In this document: one piece after another, positions 1-12,600 of the stretch
Layout of the letters: the number at the start of each line of letters is the position of its first letter
Numbering within the stretch: the first letter of the stretch is position 1
NCBI GenBank assembly: GCA_026770575.1
Contig: MU657189.1
Span: 408,979 to 442,606, forward strand
Length of the DNA: 33,628 bases
Reading direction: 5' to 3'
From: Pelagophyceae sp. CCMP2097
Lineage: Eukaryota; Sar; Pelagophyceae
Notes under the pieces: model-generated
Seen by the model: only the letters and a program-made list of their open reading frames with translations
What the model was told of the DNA's origin: nothing
Database searches by the model: none
Program-made: the position numbers and the translations under genes

Positions 1-437
1 GCGAAACCTGCTAGCCAGAGTCGCCATGCCGAAGTAATGAAATGACGAATAGAAGATGCCACGCCAAACGAAGGCACGCGCACTCTCCGAGCGACTCGAA
101 GCAGCTTGATTGGCGCGACTCGAAGCTCTCGCCGAGCCGTCGGGCGTCTGCGAGCCAACCTTGGGGTGCGGCCCGCAGCTCTGCGAGGACTTCGACGGAA
201 GGCAGGTAGGCCACATCCTAATGCGTAACTTCAATTTAGGCCGGCGGGTCCGCCACGCACCTTGCGGAGGTCAAAGGCGCACGCTCCACCGGGGCCGACA
301 AACGAACCGCCGCCGGCGCCGGCCGACCCGCCGGCCGACCCGCCGGCCGAACCGCCGGCAGACGCCGTTGGTAGCCACGGCGCGGCGCACCTCTGCGCTC
401 CCGCGGCCGCCGCCCAGGCCAAGGCGATGGCGCGCAT
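1..437 (-). CDS. Putative signal-peptide protein, 5' exons (partial)
   Basis: I do not recognise this protein. The ATG at 437 opens MRAIALAWAAAAGA, which looks like a signal peptide, followed by Gly-Gly-Ser-Ala repeats (residues about 27-45) encoded by a 12-bp tandem repeat. Exon 1 (261-437, 59 codons) ends AAG|GTGCGT, the favoured donor in this window. A 43-nt intron (218-260) ends CATTAG. Exon 2 (84-217) reads DVAYLPSVEVLAELR onward in the matching phase and ends before GTGCGC. After a further intron (11-83, ending GGCTAG) exon 3 begins at 10 and leaves the window. The product is therefore probably secreted, ER-routed or, in an alga with complex plastids, possibly plastid-targeted through a bipartite leader; the last is speculative. 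The gene is head-to-head with the SET gene, 127 bp between start codons. The exon model rests on splice sites and phase only. Confidence 0.5.
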
Positions 438-564
438 CCCCGGCCGCGCCGAGGAAGACGACGGCCGCGGCCGTCGTGGGAACGTGCGTGCACCAATTTT
501 AGGCCAAATCCAAAAAAATCCTAAATTGATCGCCGAACTTTTGGCGAGTCTCCATCGACGGAGC
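438..564. promoter_or_regulatory. Short divergent intergenic region, likely bidirectional promoter
   Basis: Only 127 bp separate the ATG of the minus-strand signal-peptide gene (437) from the proposed ATG of the SET gene (565). The centre is AT-rich in a GC-rich setting and holds an imperfect inverted repeat, CAATTTTAGG (about 491-500) and CCTAAATTG (about 521-529), around an A-run. No TATA box is evident. A shared promoter is inferred from geometry. Confidence 0.4.
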
Positions 565-3500
565 ATGCGCGCCTTCTCGGCGTGGGCGTCAGTGGCGTGG
601 GTCGCGGGGCGAGGCGCGCACGGGTCGGCGGAGGTGGTGGTGGGGGTGGAAGTGGATGATGCGGCAGCGGCCCGGCGGGGCGCGTCTGAACAGCGCGGCG
701 CTTCCGACGCTTTAGACTGGCTGCGCCGATCGGGCGGGTCGGCGGTTGCCGTCGATGTCGGGGACTTTGGAACTATGGGAAAGGGCCTCAGATGTACGCA
801 ATCCCTTTCCGAGGACGGCCAAGTCTTCCACATGCCCGCCAACGTCATCTTCCACGGCCCGGCCCTCTCGAAAAAGTTCGGCCTCGCGCAGGACGACGCC
901 ATCGCGGTGGCGCTGCTGGCCGAGGTGGCGTTGGGGGATGCTTCGGCGTGGGCTCCTTACCTGCGGGCTTTGCCGATCGAGGTACTCCCTCGCGCCTCTT
1001 CGCACCTCCTCTTCGCGCCTATTCGCGTGCCTAGGTGACGACGCTGGCGTCTTTTGGCGATTTAGAGCTGGCGCAGCTGCAGGACGACCGCGAAGACCCG
1101 CGTCTGCCGCGTTGCCGACGGCGCAACGCGAGAAGCGCCGACAGCACTCGAGACAAACGTACTCATGCCGCGCCGGGCCGCCGATGCGTCGAAGGGCCTC
1201 GTTCGAGGGCGGCAGTGCCCCGTCGCGCGTCGCGTGTGTCGCGCCCGTCTGTGCGTCACGTTTGTCACTAGGCCTGGCGGCCCGCGGCCTATCCGCGCGG
1301 GCCGCCGCCGCCGCATCGTTCCAAAACTCTGTAGCCGTCCTCTCCGCGGCCGTCGCGGAGGCGTGCGGCGGCTGCGGTGCGCCGACTGAAAAAGATTGGG
1401 GCTGGGCGAAATCAATCGTTCGCATCAGCGTCCAATAAGGCCGTTGGCAACTCTTCGTTTCATCCTTGGAAACCGTCGACCTGAGAACCCGGAGGCGCCC
1501 CCAGGAGGGGCTGCCAGAGGAGTTGTTTGGCTCGCGTCTTTTGTGGCACCGTCGAAACCCCGCTTCCCACGCAGCCATCCGAGCGGCGGCCCTCTTCGCG
1601 CCGCCGGCGCGGTGCCTGGCGCCGGAGAGCGCCGGAGGGCGAGGGCCGAACAAAGGCCGAAGGAAGGCCGCCGTAGACGGCAAAAGACCTATTGGAAGAA
1701 AACGGACAAAGTAGACGAAAGATGACCGCAAAATGCCGCAAATAGGTCTCATCCCGCGCTTTGACCTTTTCCGGCTCTCGCGTTCTCGCCCCCGGCGCCG
1801 ACTTTGCCAACTTTGCGCCGAGTTCGCGCGCCGCCGCCAGGCAGCACGATTCGGGCGCGTCGGAAAGCAGCGCCCGCCGGGGAACCGGAAAGGCGCGGGG
1901 CAAACGGCGCGGGAAACGATAAAACGGCGCGATACAAGGAAAAACGGGGCACCCGGCAGCCGGGGCGGCTCGCCGTCTCGGAAGCGCGCCGCGGGGCGCG
2001 CATGTCTGGGAGCATGCGAGAGTCGTGGAGATGCATCCCTCGAGAAATACCCTCTTCAAAAATGGCGTCGTCGAGCATCATTTTCGCCTCGAGAAAACCC
2101 GGGGAATAGGTCGTTTCTCCGCTACCACAAGCTCCGAGACGGCGGCGTGACGACGCGAAACGCGGCGTCGGATCACTGGGGCCGCAGCTCGTCGGACGGT
2201 GGCCTTTGTCCTGGGCGTCTTTGTGTCTTTATTTTTGAAGCGGGTCGTGGCCCGGAGGACCGTGTTAACCCCACTCTTTTGAACCCAATCCCGGGATGGC
2301 CGACGGGCGGCCTCCGTCTTCCTGAGCGCCCCTCGGGTCCCTCTGGGGTCGAGTCGGCAAAAGGCACTGTCTGGTGAGAAGCCCTCACTGTTGAGTTGAC
2401 AAGGGCGGCCCTCGGGTCGAGGCGGCGGCGGCCGTTTTTGGAAGAGCGCCTCAAACATCGTCCTTGTATCGAGCCACTCTTGGACCGCAGTCGAAAGATT
2501 CCAAGGCGGCTCTCGTCGAGGCAGAGATGTGCGCGCGTCCTGGAAAAGACGTCCCAAACGCCTCTCGAAGCGAGACCGCGAGGCCCACTTTTCAAAACTT
2601 CTCAAAGGCCCCTTCTTCTCGAGATGGCCGCTCTTGGGCCGCGGTTGAGCCTTTCAACGTCCCTCGGCGCTCACTCGCCTGCGAGTCCGAGAACTTGGAT
2701 TTGATTACATCAAATTTACCAAGTTTTGGAAAAAGACGATAATTTAATTTGATTTAATCCAAATTATCGTCTTTTCGACTTGCAGGCAAGTGCCTCGAGA
2801 AGGGGCCTTTGAGGAGGGTCGGGACCGGGGCCAGTCTCGAAAGAAGCCCCGACGGCAGTACAAAAGGTCCGCCTCGCGAGACCGCCTCCTTCGGGCTCCG
2901 CCTGCGGAAGACAGGGCCAGTTGCAAGGCTCCAGAGTGCCCTGGGAACCCCCTCTTGAACGGTCCCCTCTTGAACGGTCCCCTCTTCTGGAAATGGCGAT
3001 CCCCCGTTTTGGTCGAGCCGGGGCCAAGAGGCGCCAAGAAGGGGCCCGGAGGAGACTCTTCTGGCTCTCTTCCTGCCTCGGAAAGGGCCCGAAGCGTTTT
3101 CAAGAAGCGTCTCATCGAGACGCACTTATGGCCCGCGGTCGAGAGACGCGCACTGCCGGCCGCGGTTGAGAGGGTCCTTTGCTGACCTTTTCAAATGACA
3201 AGAGGGCCTTTGCAAGCGCCCCTTTGAGCAAGGTGCACCGTCGGTCCGTTTGACAAGGCCCGAAGAAGAGAGATTGCTTTGATAAGGGGCCGTCAGAATC
3301 AACTCAACTCCAAGACCCAGAGGTCTCACGCCCCCCCCCCTCGCTCCACCGTCTCCGCAGGTTTGCGGACCGCGCCTGCGCCGCCGGCGACCAGCTCTTC
3401 GAGGACTACGGCGACAACGCAAACGCAGTCTATCTGGAATATCACGGCTTTGTACCGTACGTCAGACGTTTGACGAGATTTGTACTGTACGGTATAAGAA

Positions 3501-3637
3501 TAAAGAATCCGACTCTGACACCTTTCTCTAGGCAGGAGAACCCGTTTGACTGCGTCGAGCTCGCCGGCGCGCTGCCCTCGCTCGGTGCGCTTTTGCCAAT
3601 GTGGGATGCGCACCATAGCACGCCCTTTGACTCTACG
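565..3637 (+). CDS. SET gene exons 1-7: first SET domain
   Basis: Residues 1 to about 330. Exon 1 carries ALDWLRRSGG, the cofactor-side loop GTMGKGLRC, FHMPANVIF, and WAPYLRALP, the typical N-terminal half of an LSMT SET domain. Exon 3 ends DWGWAKSI and exon 4 begins VSSRALTFSG followed by LAPGADFANF, equivalent to the family's WA-x-S-x-V-x-SR and LvP-x-xDxxNH. Exon 5 (45 nt) gives SFLRYHKLRDGGVTT. Exon 6 gives AAGDQLFEDYGDNAN and EYHGFVP, including the catalytic-type Tyr-Gly. Exon 7 starts QENPFDCVEL, the classic post-SET stretch. Introns: 982-1034 (53 nt), 1102-1271, 1418-1745, 1859-2109, 2155-3360 (donor GC), 3457-3531. The NH pair is NF here, so activity is not certain. The N-terminal 50 residues are Ala/Val-rich and could be a targeting leader. 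Confidence 0.8.
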
Positions 3638-6600
3638 GTCCCTGGAGGCGGGCCCGGTACAGGAGCCCTTGCGAGAGGTCCTTGAGACTGACCCCTTGCG
3701 CGGTTTCTTCGGGCCCTCTGTACGAACGTCCCTCTTTATGGTCCCTCTATACGGCCCCGTCTCGACGGCCCCTTGAAACGAGCCCTCAAGACGCCCCTCG
3801 AAACGGTCCATGACCATTTCTTCGGACGAGCCCTGTTGCAAGGTCCCTATTGAACGGGCCCTCGAGGCGGCCCCGTCTCGACGGTCCCTTGAAACGGCTC
3901 TCGAGACGGTCCCTGGAGGCGGGCTCTCTGTACGGCCTCTTGAGAAGGTCCCTTTTAAAACGGCCCCTCGAGACGGGTCCTCTATACGGGCCCTGGGGAT
4001 GGTCCCTCGAGGCGGGCCCTGAATACTGTTTTTTCAGACGGGCCCTCTGTACGAGCCCTCAAGACGGCCCCTTGCGAGGGTTCTCTTGGGACGGCCCCTA
4101 TTTGCGGCCTCTTGGGACGAAAGCCTCTTGAGACGGGCCTTTTTTTCGAAAGGGCCCTCGAGGCGGGTCGTTGAGGCGGTCCCTTTCATCGGGCCCTCTA
4201 GAGGGGTCCTTGAGACGGACCCTTGAGACGGTCCCTTTGAGACGGTCCCTCTAGACAGACGCCCCTCGAGGCGGGCCCTCTGTACGGGCCCTCGAGACGG
4301 TCCCTCTCTACGGCCCCTCTTTTTCGAGCACGGGAGACGGGCCCTCGTGGCGGTTCCCTCGAGGCGGTCCCTCTATACGGTCCCTTGAAACAGGCCCTTT
4401 TCGATAATTTTTTTTCTGCACAGTTTCTGCAGACGGGCCCTGTGAGGCGGTTCCTTACGACAGTCACTGGAGGCGGGCCCTTTTTGAACGGTTCCTGCAG
4501 ACGAGCTCTGATGCAATCCCTTGCGAACGGCCCCTTGAGACGGGCCCTTGAGACGGTCTTTTGGAACAGCTTGATAGACGGTCCCTGGAGTCGGGCTCGA
4601 TGTACGACCTCTTGAGATGGTCCCTTTTAAAATGGCTCCTCGAGACGCCCTCTCTACGCGCCCTTTCGAAAGGCCCTGGGGGCCCTCGAGGGGGGTCCGG
4701 AGGCAGGTCCTTGAGACAGTCCCTTCAAACGGGCTCTCGAGGCGGTCTCTTGCGATGGGCCCTCGAGATGGACCCTTGAGGCGGGCCCGTATCCTCGAGG
4801 CGGGCCCGTATATGGCCTTGTGCGGCGGTCCCTTTGAGGCGAACCCTCGAGACGGACCTTTTGAACGGTCTCTTGCGACGGGCTCTCGAGACGGTCCTGT
4901 ATGCGGCCCCTCGAGGCGGACCCTCGAGACGGGCCCTCGAGACGGTCCCCGAGGCGGGCTCTCTGTACGGCCCCTTGAGAGGGGCCCTTTTAAACGGGCC
5001 GTTGAGACGGGCCGTTGAGACGGGCCGTTGAGACGGGCCCTGGGGATGGTCCCTCGAGACTGCCCCTTTCCACGTTTTTTCTCTTCAAACGGGCCCTCTG
5101 TACGAGCCCTCGAGGCGGTCCCTCGAGGCGGGCCCGTGCGACGGTCCCTTGCGAGGGTCCTTTCGAGGCGAACCCTCGAGGCGGTCCCGTATATGGCCTC
5201 GTGAGGCGGTCACTCGAGGCAAACCCTCGAGACGGTCCCTTTAGAACGGTCCCTTGGGACGGGCCCGTATGCGTCGATTGATGCGGTCTCTCGGGGCGGG
5301 CCCTCGAAGCGGCCCCTGGAGACGGTCCCGTATGCGGTCGCTGGATGCGGTCCCGCGAGACGGCTCCTTGAGACGGTCCTGCGAAGGATTCCCCTCGAGG
5401 CGGGCCCTCTGGACGGCCCTGTGCAATTGCAATCTGTCTTTCTGTACGAAAACCGCTGTGCAATTGCAATCTGTCTTTCTGTACGCAAACCAATTGGGCT
5501 CGTGGGTGCCAGACCTTTTCCGGGGTCCTTGAAAATGGCAGACCTTTCCCGGGGAAAGGGCCTCTTTGGCGGGCAACAAGGCAATGTCACTCGCGAGGCC
5601 GCTTCAAAGGGCCCTGTCAAGTTGCCACGGTTCCTTGCAGAGCCCCTTTCCTCGCACGCGTCTCGACAAGCGCGAGGGCCCTCTCCCTGGCCTCTGAGAG
5701 CCCGTCGTGCGGTCTTTTGGGCGGGCCTCCCCTCGTACGTTTCCCCTGGCCTCGGGGTTGACTCCTCGCGGTTCCTCGCAAAGGGGCGGGCCCTGAAGAT
5801 AGGCGGTCCGTTCCAAGACGCTTTCTGGACGGCCCTCGCACGGCTCCTCGAAAGGGGCCCCGACGAGCCCCCTCGCATTGGGAACCCCCTCCTGCGAGGT
5901 TCCTCTTCTGGAAATGGCGTTTCCTCGTCTTGGTCGAGCCGAGAGTCCGAAAGAGGCGTTTCGAGCGGCGAGGGGCTCGGAGGTGGGACACTCCCCGTGC
6001 GAGACGCCTCGCCCTCGTACAGCTCCTTGACCAGTCCTCCTTGCGCGGGGCCTCGTACGGGCCCTTGCACGGGCCCTTTTTACGGGTACTCGCAAAGTCT
6101 CTCGTGAAGGCCCCTTTGAGCAGGGCTCTCGCACGGGCCGTGTTTCTGCAAGGTGCAAATCTCCCTTGGGAAAAGTAGTTTTTGATTCCAATTAATACGT
6201 TGAACTCTTACCGGTTTGACAACAAAGGCCGGACAAGGCTCAGAAACGCGGGGCCTCGCAAGGCGCCTCGCCCTCGCAAGGAGCCCTCGCATGGCCCCTT
6301 GCAGGGCGCCTCGCAAAGGTCCCTCGCACGGCCCCTTGCCCAGAGGCGCCTCTGTGGCCTCTTCGACGGCTCCTCGCAAAAATCCGAGGGCGGGCCTGGA
6401 AGCACGGTCCCCTGCAAGGCCCTCGGTCCCTGGCACTCGAAAAGGGCCTGGAAGCACGGGCGCAAGAGGCCCCCGTTGCCCTTTTGGGGACATCCCTCGC
6501 CCGTCTCGAAGACCGCCGTCTCGAGCGACCTTGTCGAGGGCCCGTCCGAAAAAGCCGATTCGAGGGGCCCTTTCGAGGTCGTTCTCGACGGGACCTCCCA

Positions 6601-9600
6601 GAGGGGCCGTCTCAAAGGGCCTTGCAGAGGGGAGGGACCGTCGAAGACCGCCGTGGAGAAGGGGCCGTCGAAAAGGGACCGTTTAGCCGTCGAGTGTCTG
6701 TCTCGTCCAGAGGAACCGTCGTCGAGGGACCGTCCAAAGGACCGCATCGGCCCTGATCCCGTAGGCCCTCGCATAGGTCCGGGTCGGCCAACGCACAGAG
6801 GGGCCGTCCAGAGGGGCTGTCCAGAGAGATCGCCCAGAGGGCCCCTGTAGAGAGGCCGTGTAGAGAGAGACCGTCCAGAGGGACGGTGCCTTTGGCCTTG
6901 CAAGTGTTGGTCCAAAAAGGCCTTGCAGGGGCCTGTTTAAGAGGGAGTACCCAGGGCCCGCCCTCGGACAGCACGACGGGCATTCAGAGGCCGCAGGGGG
7001 GGGCCCGTACAAAAGGTCCGTGTGGAGGGACTCGTCGAGGCCCTTTGCGAGGAGCCTTGAAGGGGCCTCCTGTCAGGACCCTTGCGAGGCACCGTGTGTG
7101 GCAGCTTGATAGGGCCCTTCAAAGAGGCCTCGCGAGGGACTGTGCCTTTGCCCTTGCAAGTGTTTGTCCAAGCGGTCGGAGGGTCGGATCCCGGTTCCTC
7201 GGACGGTCCCTCGGACGGTCGCTTGGGCGGTCCCTTGGACAGTTCCTTTGGTCAGTTTATTTGACGGTCCCTCGACGGGCCTCTGTGACGGTCGCTTTGA
7301 AAGCGGTTTCTATACGGTCCTTTGGACGGTCCCTTGGCTGCCGGTCGCTCGACTGCGCCCCCTCTGCGACGTCCCCTGGACAGTCACTCGGACAGTCGCT
7401 CGGGCGGTCGCTCGGACGGTCGCTCGGGTGGGCCCTTAAACGAGGCCTTGGAAGCGACCCCTCGAAACGGCCCCTCTGTCAGACGCGCCTACAAGACGGT
7501 CCCTCGAGACGGCCCCTCGAAACATTTCGACGGTCCTTCGAGAGGGCCCCTTGAAACGGCCCATTTAGACGGCCACTCGAGACGGCCACTCGAGACGGCC
7601 CCTCGAGACGGCGCCTTGAGACGGCCCCACGAGAGGGCCCCTTGAAGCGGCCCTTCGAAACGGCGCCACAAGACGACCGCTCGAGACGGCGCATGTGACG
7701 GTGTCTCGAAAAAGCCATTTAAGAAGGTCCCTCGAAACCTTTGGACGGCCCCTCTAGAAGGCCCCTCATACCGGCCCCTTGAGAGGGCGCCTCGAAACGG
7801 GGCCTTTGGATGGCCCCTCTCGAAGGCCCCTCGCGAAGGACGCTCTCGCCGGCCCCTCGAGAGGGCCCCTTGAAACGGCCCTTGGGCCCCGCGAGACGGT
7901 CACTCGAGGCTGCCCCTCGAAGCGGTCTCTTGAAACAGCCCTTCAGGACAACCGTTCGCCCCCTCGAATCGTCGCGCGGACCATGGCTCCCGAGACCCGA
8001 TCCGTAGCACCTTTGGGGGGGCCGCCGCTGGAAAGGACGGCGCCTTTTTCGATCCAAATTGAAAGAGGCCTTTTTCGATCCAAATTGAAAGAGGCCTTGC
8101 AGGGGCCCCTCCGTGTGGCGGTGCAAGGGCAACATGCCCTGCAAGCGACCGCGCACTCGGCCGTTGGCCTAGAAAGAGGCCTTGCAGGGGCTTTGGGAGC
8201 AACGGACAAAACGGACTCCAAAACGGACTCCAAAGAGACCTTGCAGGCAACGGACCGCCCAGATGCCTCGCTCGGGGCCCCTGCTTGGAGTTCCCTTTTC
8301 TTGGGGCCCTCCCAGGGCACCTCGAGGCCCGTTGGATTGGAGCGCATCTCGTTTGGAACGGACCGCACCTCGTTTGGAACGGCACCAAGACGCCACCTCA
8401 TACAATCCAAGAGGCCATCTCATCGGGACCGTCCTTTGGCCACATCCAAAGGCGCCAAAGGACGGGCCCGTGGGCAGGATGCAAAGCCCAGGACGAATCG
8501 CGGGTCCCATGCATTTGAGAATGACGCGGACGCGGACGCGGACCGACCCAGAAGCACATTTTGAAGCGCCCAATGACCAAATTTCTATACGGGCCTGGAG
8601 ACGGGTCCTCTGCGACGGTCCCTCGGCCAGTCGTTTGGGTGGCCCCTCGGATGGTCCCTCGGACGGTCCCTCGGACGGTCCCTTGGGCCGTCCCTTTGGG
8701 CACTTTCCTTTGGACTGTTCCTTGGGCGGCCCCTTTGGCGGTTTCTCGGACGGCCCCTCTGCGACGGTTCTGTGGACCGTCCTTTCGACGGTCCCTCGAC
8801 GGTCCCTTTTCGGCGGTCCCGTGTAGGGTCCCTCGGTCGGTCCCTTGAGCGGTCGCTCGGCTGCCGCCTCCTCGACTGCGGCCCCTCTGCGTCGCTCTGG
8901 GCGGTCCCTCGGGCGGGCCCTCGGAATGTCGCGTGGGCGGTCCCTCCCTCGGAATGTCGCTTGGGCGCTCCCTTGGACGGTCCCTTTGGAGAGTTCCTTG
9001 TAAGGTCCCAAGAACGGTTCCTTGCAAGGTCCCAAGAACGGGCCCTCTGTGACCGTCGCTTGAACGGCGGTTTCTCGACGGTGGACGGTCACTCGGCCCC
9101 TCGACTGCGGCCTCGATGCGACGTCCCCTGGACGGGCCCTTAGAAAGTCGCTTGGACGGGCCCTCGAGCCATATGGCATCCCGTGCGAGGAAAGGGACCC
9201 CGAACGCGCGTCTCTGGCAAGGAACCCTGCGCGGGATAGGGGCCTTCAAAGAGGCTTTGCACCGTGCAGAGGCCTTGATCGCCAAAGAGGCCTTTCGGGG
9301 GCCCGTCCGGAGAGCAATTTGTGCCAAACCCAAAGGGTCGCGGGTTGGTCGAGCGTCTTCTCGGGTCGGGTTCGGGCCACGGCCAGACGCGCGGGTATAC
9401 GGGGAAGGTCAAACCGCGCAAACGTGGCAAACCCCGGGTTTCGAGCAAACCCAAATTCGTCCCTGCTCCTATCTCCGGCTCCTCGAGACGGCCCCTCGAG
9501 ACGGCCCCTCGAGACGACCCTTTAAGACGGCATTTTAAGACGGCTACTCGAAACGGCGCCTTGGGACGGCCCTTCGAGAGGGTGCCTCGAGACGGCCCCT

Positions 9601-12600
9601 TTCGATGGCCATTCGAAACGGCGCCTTGAGACGGCCCATCGAGACGGTGCCTCGAAACGCCACTCGAAACGGCCCCTGGAGATGGCCCCTGGAGACGGCC
9701 ATTCGAAAAGGTCCCTCGAGACGGCTTCTCGAGACGGCCTCTTGAGATGGCCTCTTGACTTTCGATGGCTATTCGAAACGGTGGCCTGAGACGGCCTCTC
9801 GAGAGGCTCGGAAGGTCTCTTGGATGGTCGCTTGGGCGGTCCCTCGAGAGTTCCTTTGAGCAGTTCCTTTGACGGTCCCTCGACGGGCCCTCTGTGACAG
9901 TCGCTTTGATTGGCGGCCCCTCGACGGTCCCTTGGACGGTCACTCGGCCGCCGGCGCCTCGACTGCGGACCCTCTGCGATGTCCCCTGGACGGTCGCTCG
10001 GACGGGTTGCTCGGACGGGCCCTCGGACGGTCCCTCGGACTGTCCCTCGGACTGTCCCTCGGACGGTCGCCGCGGCGGCCCGGTCTCTTGCGAGGAACCC
10101 TGCGTGCGGGCTTGAGAGGGGCCTTGAAAAAGGCCTCGCAAGTGAATGCGCAGTTGCAAGTGGCCACGAAAAGAGGCCTTGCAGGGGCCCGTCCGGAGGG
10201 CTCTTCAAAGGACCTTGAAAGAGGCCGCCCGTCGAGGCCTTGCAAGCGACCGCGCAGAGGCCGGGCAAGTGGCCGCGAAAAGAGGCCTTACAGGGGCCCG
10301 TACTGTCGAACACTCGGTGGCGAGCAGGGGCTGTGTTTTCGGGTGAGCAATCTGTGCCGAACCCTCGGGTCGCGGGTTTGTCGAGATACCGAACCCGTCT
10401 TCGAAGGGTCGGGTTCGGGTTTGTGCCAGGGTCAGACCCGCGGGTCGAGGGGTCGGCCAAAACGCGCAAACTCGGCAAACCCACCCATTCAGTGGCCTAA
10501 TCGACTAACTGACATCCTTCGATACTCGCCCCAAATCTCGGTGTCTGGGCAAAGCCGACTTTTCGGGTCTTCAGGGCGGAGCCTCTCTCTGCTCCCGATG
10601 CGGTCTTGTGGGATCCCACTTTGGCGGCTCAGACGCCGGCGTTGTTCGGGATGCCGAACCCTCGCGACCGTCGCGGGCGCCAGCGTGTTTAAGGCGGGTG
10701 TCGTAGGCGCGGACGCGGACGCCGCAAGACCTAAGATCAACCTTTTAAAGAGCGTCGGTCTCTCCGCCCCGCCCTCCACCTGCGTCCGCGCCAACCTCAG
10801 CGTCCTCCCGCTGGCCACGCAGTGGTTTGTCTTGGTCGGCACACTCGATTCGGCGACTGCCGCGGACTGCGCCGCGGACGCCACTTGCTTAGTCCGACAA
10901 TCGCCCAAACCCCCCTCCATCGCCGTCGCCGCCGCTCTCCGCACCGCCGCAGCGGACAAGCTCGCCTCGTATCCGACGACGGCGCTTCAGGACGTTGGGT
11001 TGCTGGAGAGCACCGGAGCGCTCAGGTTGGCCATCTCGTATCGGCTCGCCCAGAAACGCCTCCTCACCACGCTGATTCGCGAGTGCGATTCGCTCTTAGC
11101 CGGCGAGGGCCTGCGGGGCCGCGTCGGGGCCTTTAACGCGTGGATCGCTGCGCAGAATTTTCCCGTGAACCGTTTAAGAGCTTCGCTTTCCGAGTCGCAC
11201 GGCGGCCGCCTCTCGGCAGAATCCACCGCTTCGCTGGCCTTTGACGAAGCGTACCTCGCCGTACCGCCGACGAAATGCCTCTCGGCGTTTTTGGCGAGAA
11301 GAGACGCCGTTCTCGGACCGGCGCTGAACTCGACGGACGATTTCCATGCTCTGCTCTATTTCTTATTGAGGGAAGCCACCTCCCAAACGTCGCAGTTCCA
11401 TCCGTATACGGCGCTGCTGCCGGGGGTGGACGATTTAGTGAAGCGACTCTTGCAGTCGGAGGAGGTGGCCTGCGACCTGACGCCGAATTCGTTGCCGCCG
11501 CTGCTTTGGACGCACAACACCAAAGACGCCGGGTGCATGCGCAAGATGGCAAACAAGTGGCTCAGAGGCTCGGTTTGCGGCGGCGTCTGCTCCAAGTCCC
11601 GCTATCAGTTCGGTGTGCCACTTTTGGGCCTCTCCAAGGGGTCCCTATAATGGGGCGCCAAAGGAGACGTGGCGCCAAAGGAGACGGGCCCCTCGACCGG
11701 GTCGGGCATGCGCAGGTCTGACTTTAATTGTCTTTGCCGATTTTGTCTTTGCCGATTTTGTCTCGGCCGATTTTGGAAACCCGGCCTCGGCCCTCGCCGG
11801 CGGACCGAGAGATGCGACGGTCTTTGAGGGGCCCGATTCGGGGGTCCTTCTCGGCGGAATCTTCGATTGGCCCCTCGAAAGGGCCCTTGGAGGGTCCCTC
11901 CTTGGAGGGTCCCTCCTTGGAGGGTCCCTCGAAAGGCCCCTCGAAAGACCCCCTCGAAAGGGGCCCTCTTCCGCGCATCATCCGCGGCCGGGGCCGTGGA
12001 TCTCGGTAGTCGACCCGTTGACCGCCGCCTCAATTCGCCCCCTTATTACTTTGGCAGAAATCGACCTGGATCGGTCCCTGGAGACGGACCCCAGAGCGGT
12101 CCTCGAGGGCAGGCCCGAAGCAAGGTCCGCCCGGCGAATTCCGCTCCAAAATGGCCGCTCCATGGCGAATAGGGCCCCCTCGAGAGTCCCCTCAAAACGG
12201 GGTCCCAAGAAGAGGGCCTTGCTCGAGAGGGTCCCAAAGAAAGGGTCTGGAGCCTCGAAAGTGGCAAACTCGAGAGAGGGCCCTCGAAAGCTCATCGAGA
12301 AGAATTCATCCAGAAGAATTCCTCGAAAAAGTTTCATCCAGAAGGGTCTCCTCCAGAAGACCAAAGTCAAAGGCCTCTTCGAGAAGGATCGCTTCGAGAG
12401 GGTGTCCTCCAAAGGCTCCCCTCGAGAGGGTCGGGCACGGACCTCTTTCGGCGTGGGGCCTTTGACGCCGACCCCCTCGTCGCCTCAGCCTCGCCTCGAT
12501 GCCGCTTGGAAGCGGACCCTGTGACGGTCGCCGCGGCGAATTTTAAACGATGCGAGACAGACCCGAGACTCGGATCCAGACGGCATCGAGGTGGCCCCTC

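Larger units (their letters stand above)
3638..10693 (+). repeat. Giant repeat-filled intron 7 of the SET gene
   Basis: About 7.06 kb between exon 7 (ends ACG|GTCCCT) and exon 8. It is almost entirely degenerate short-period repeat. 13-bp units like CCCTCGAGACGGG dominate 3640-5400, 7450-7960 and 9480-9800. 12-bp units like GGACGGTCCCTC dominate 7190-7440, 8590-9170 and 9830-10080. The opposite-sense form (CCGTC...CGAGGGAC) fills about 6480-6880. Copies of a ~150-bp element sit at 9318-9475 and 10346-10490. A 37-bp direct duplication containing GTGCAATTGCAATCTG starts at 5421 and 5458. Long open frames here, on both strands, are Arg/Gly/Pro/Ser-rich repeat translations and are not genes. Confidence 0.75.

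Noticed and set aside
231..902. 223-codon minus-strand frame over SET exon 1
   Set aside because: Only 261-437 is kept as exon 1 of the signal-peptide gene; the part beyond 565 is the shadow of SET exon 1.
8169..10484. Long open frames of 310-340 codons on the minus strand (for example 8169-9179, 9140-10159, 9522-10484)
   Set aside because: They are translations of 12- and 13-bp GC-rich repeats: Arg/Gly/Pro/Ser-rich, open on both strands and several frames, with no domain-like sequence, inside a SET-gene intron.
9869..10693. Upstream part of the long plus-strand frame 9869-11650
   Set aside because: Only the part from about 10694 shows family homology; upstream it is repeat-derived and runs through the 150-bp element, so it is intron.
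3638..10693. CRISPR-like array
   Set aside because: Units are 12-13 bp, contiguous, degenerate and without unique spacers; the context is a eukaryotic intron.
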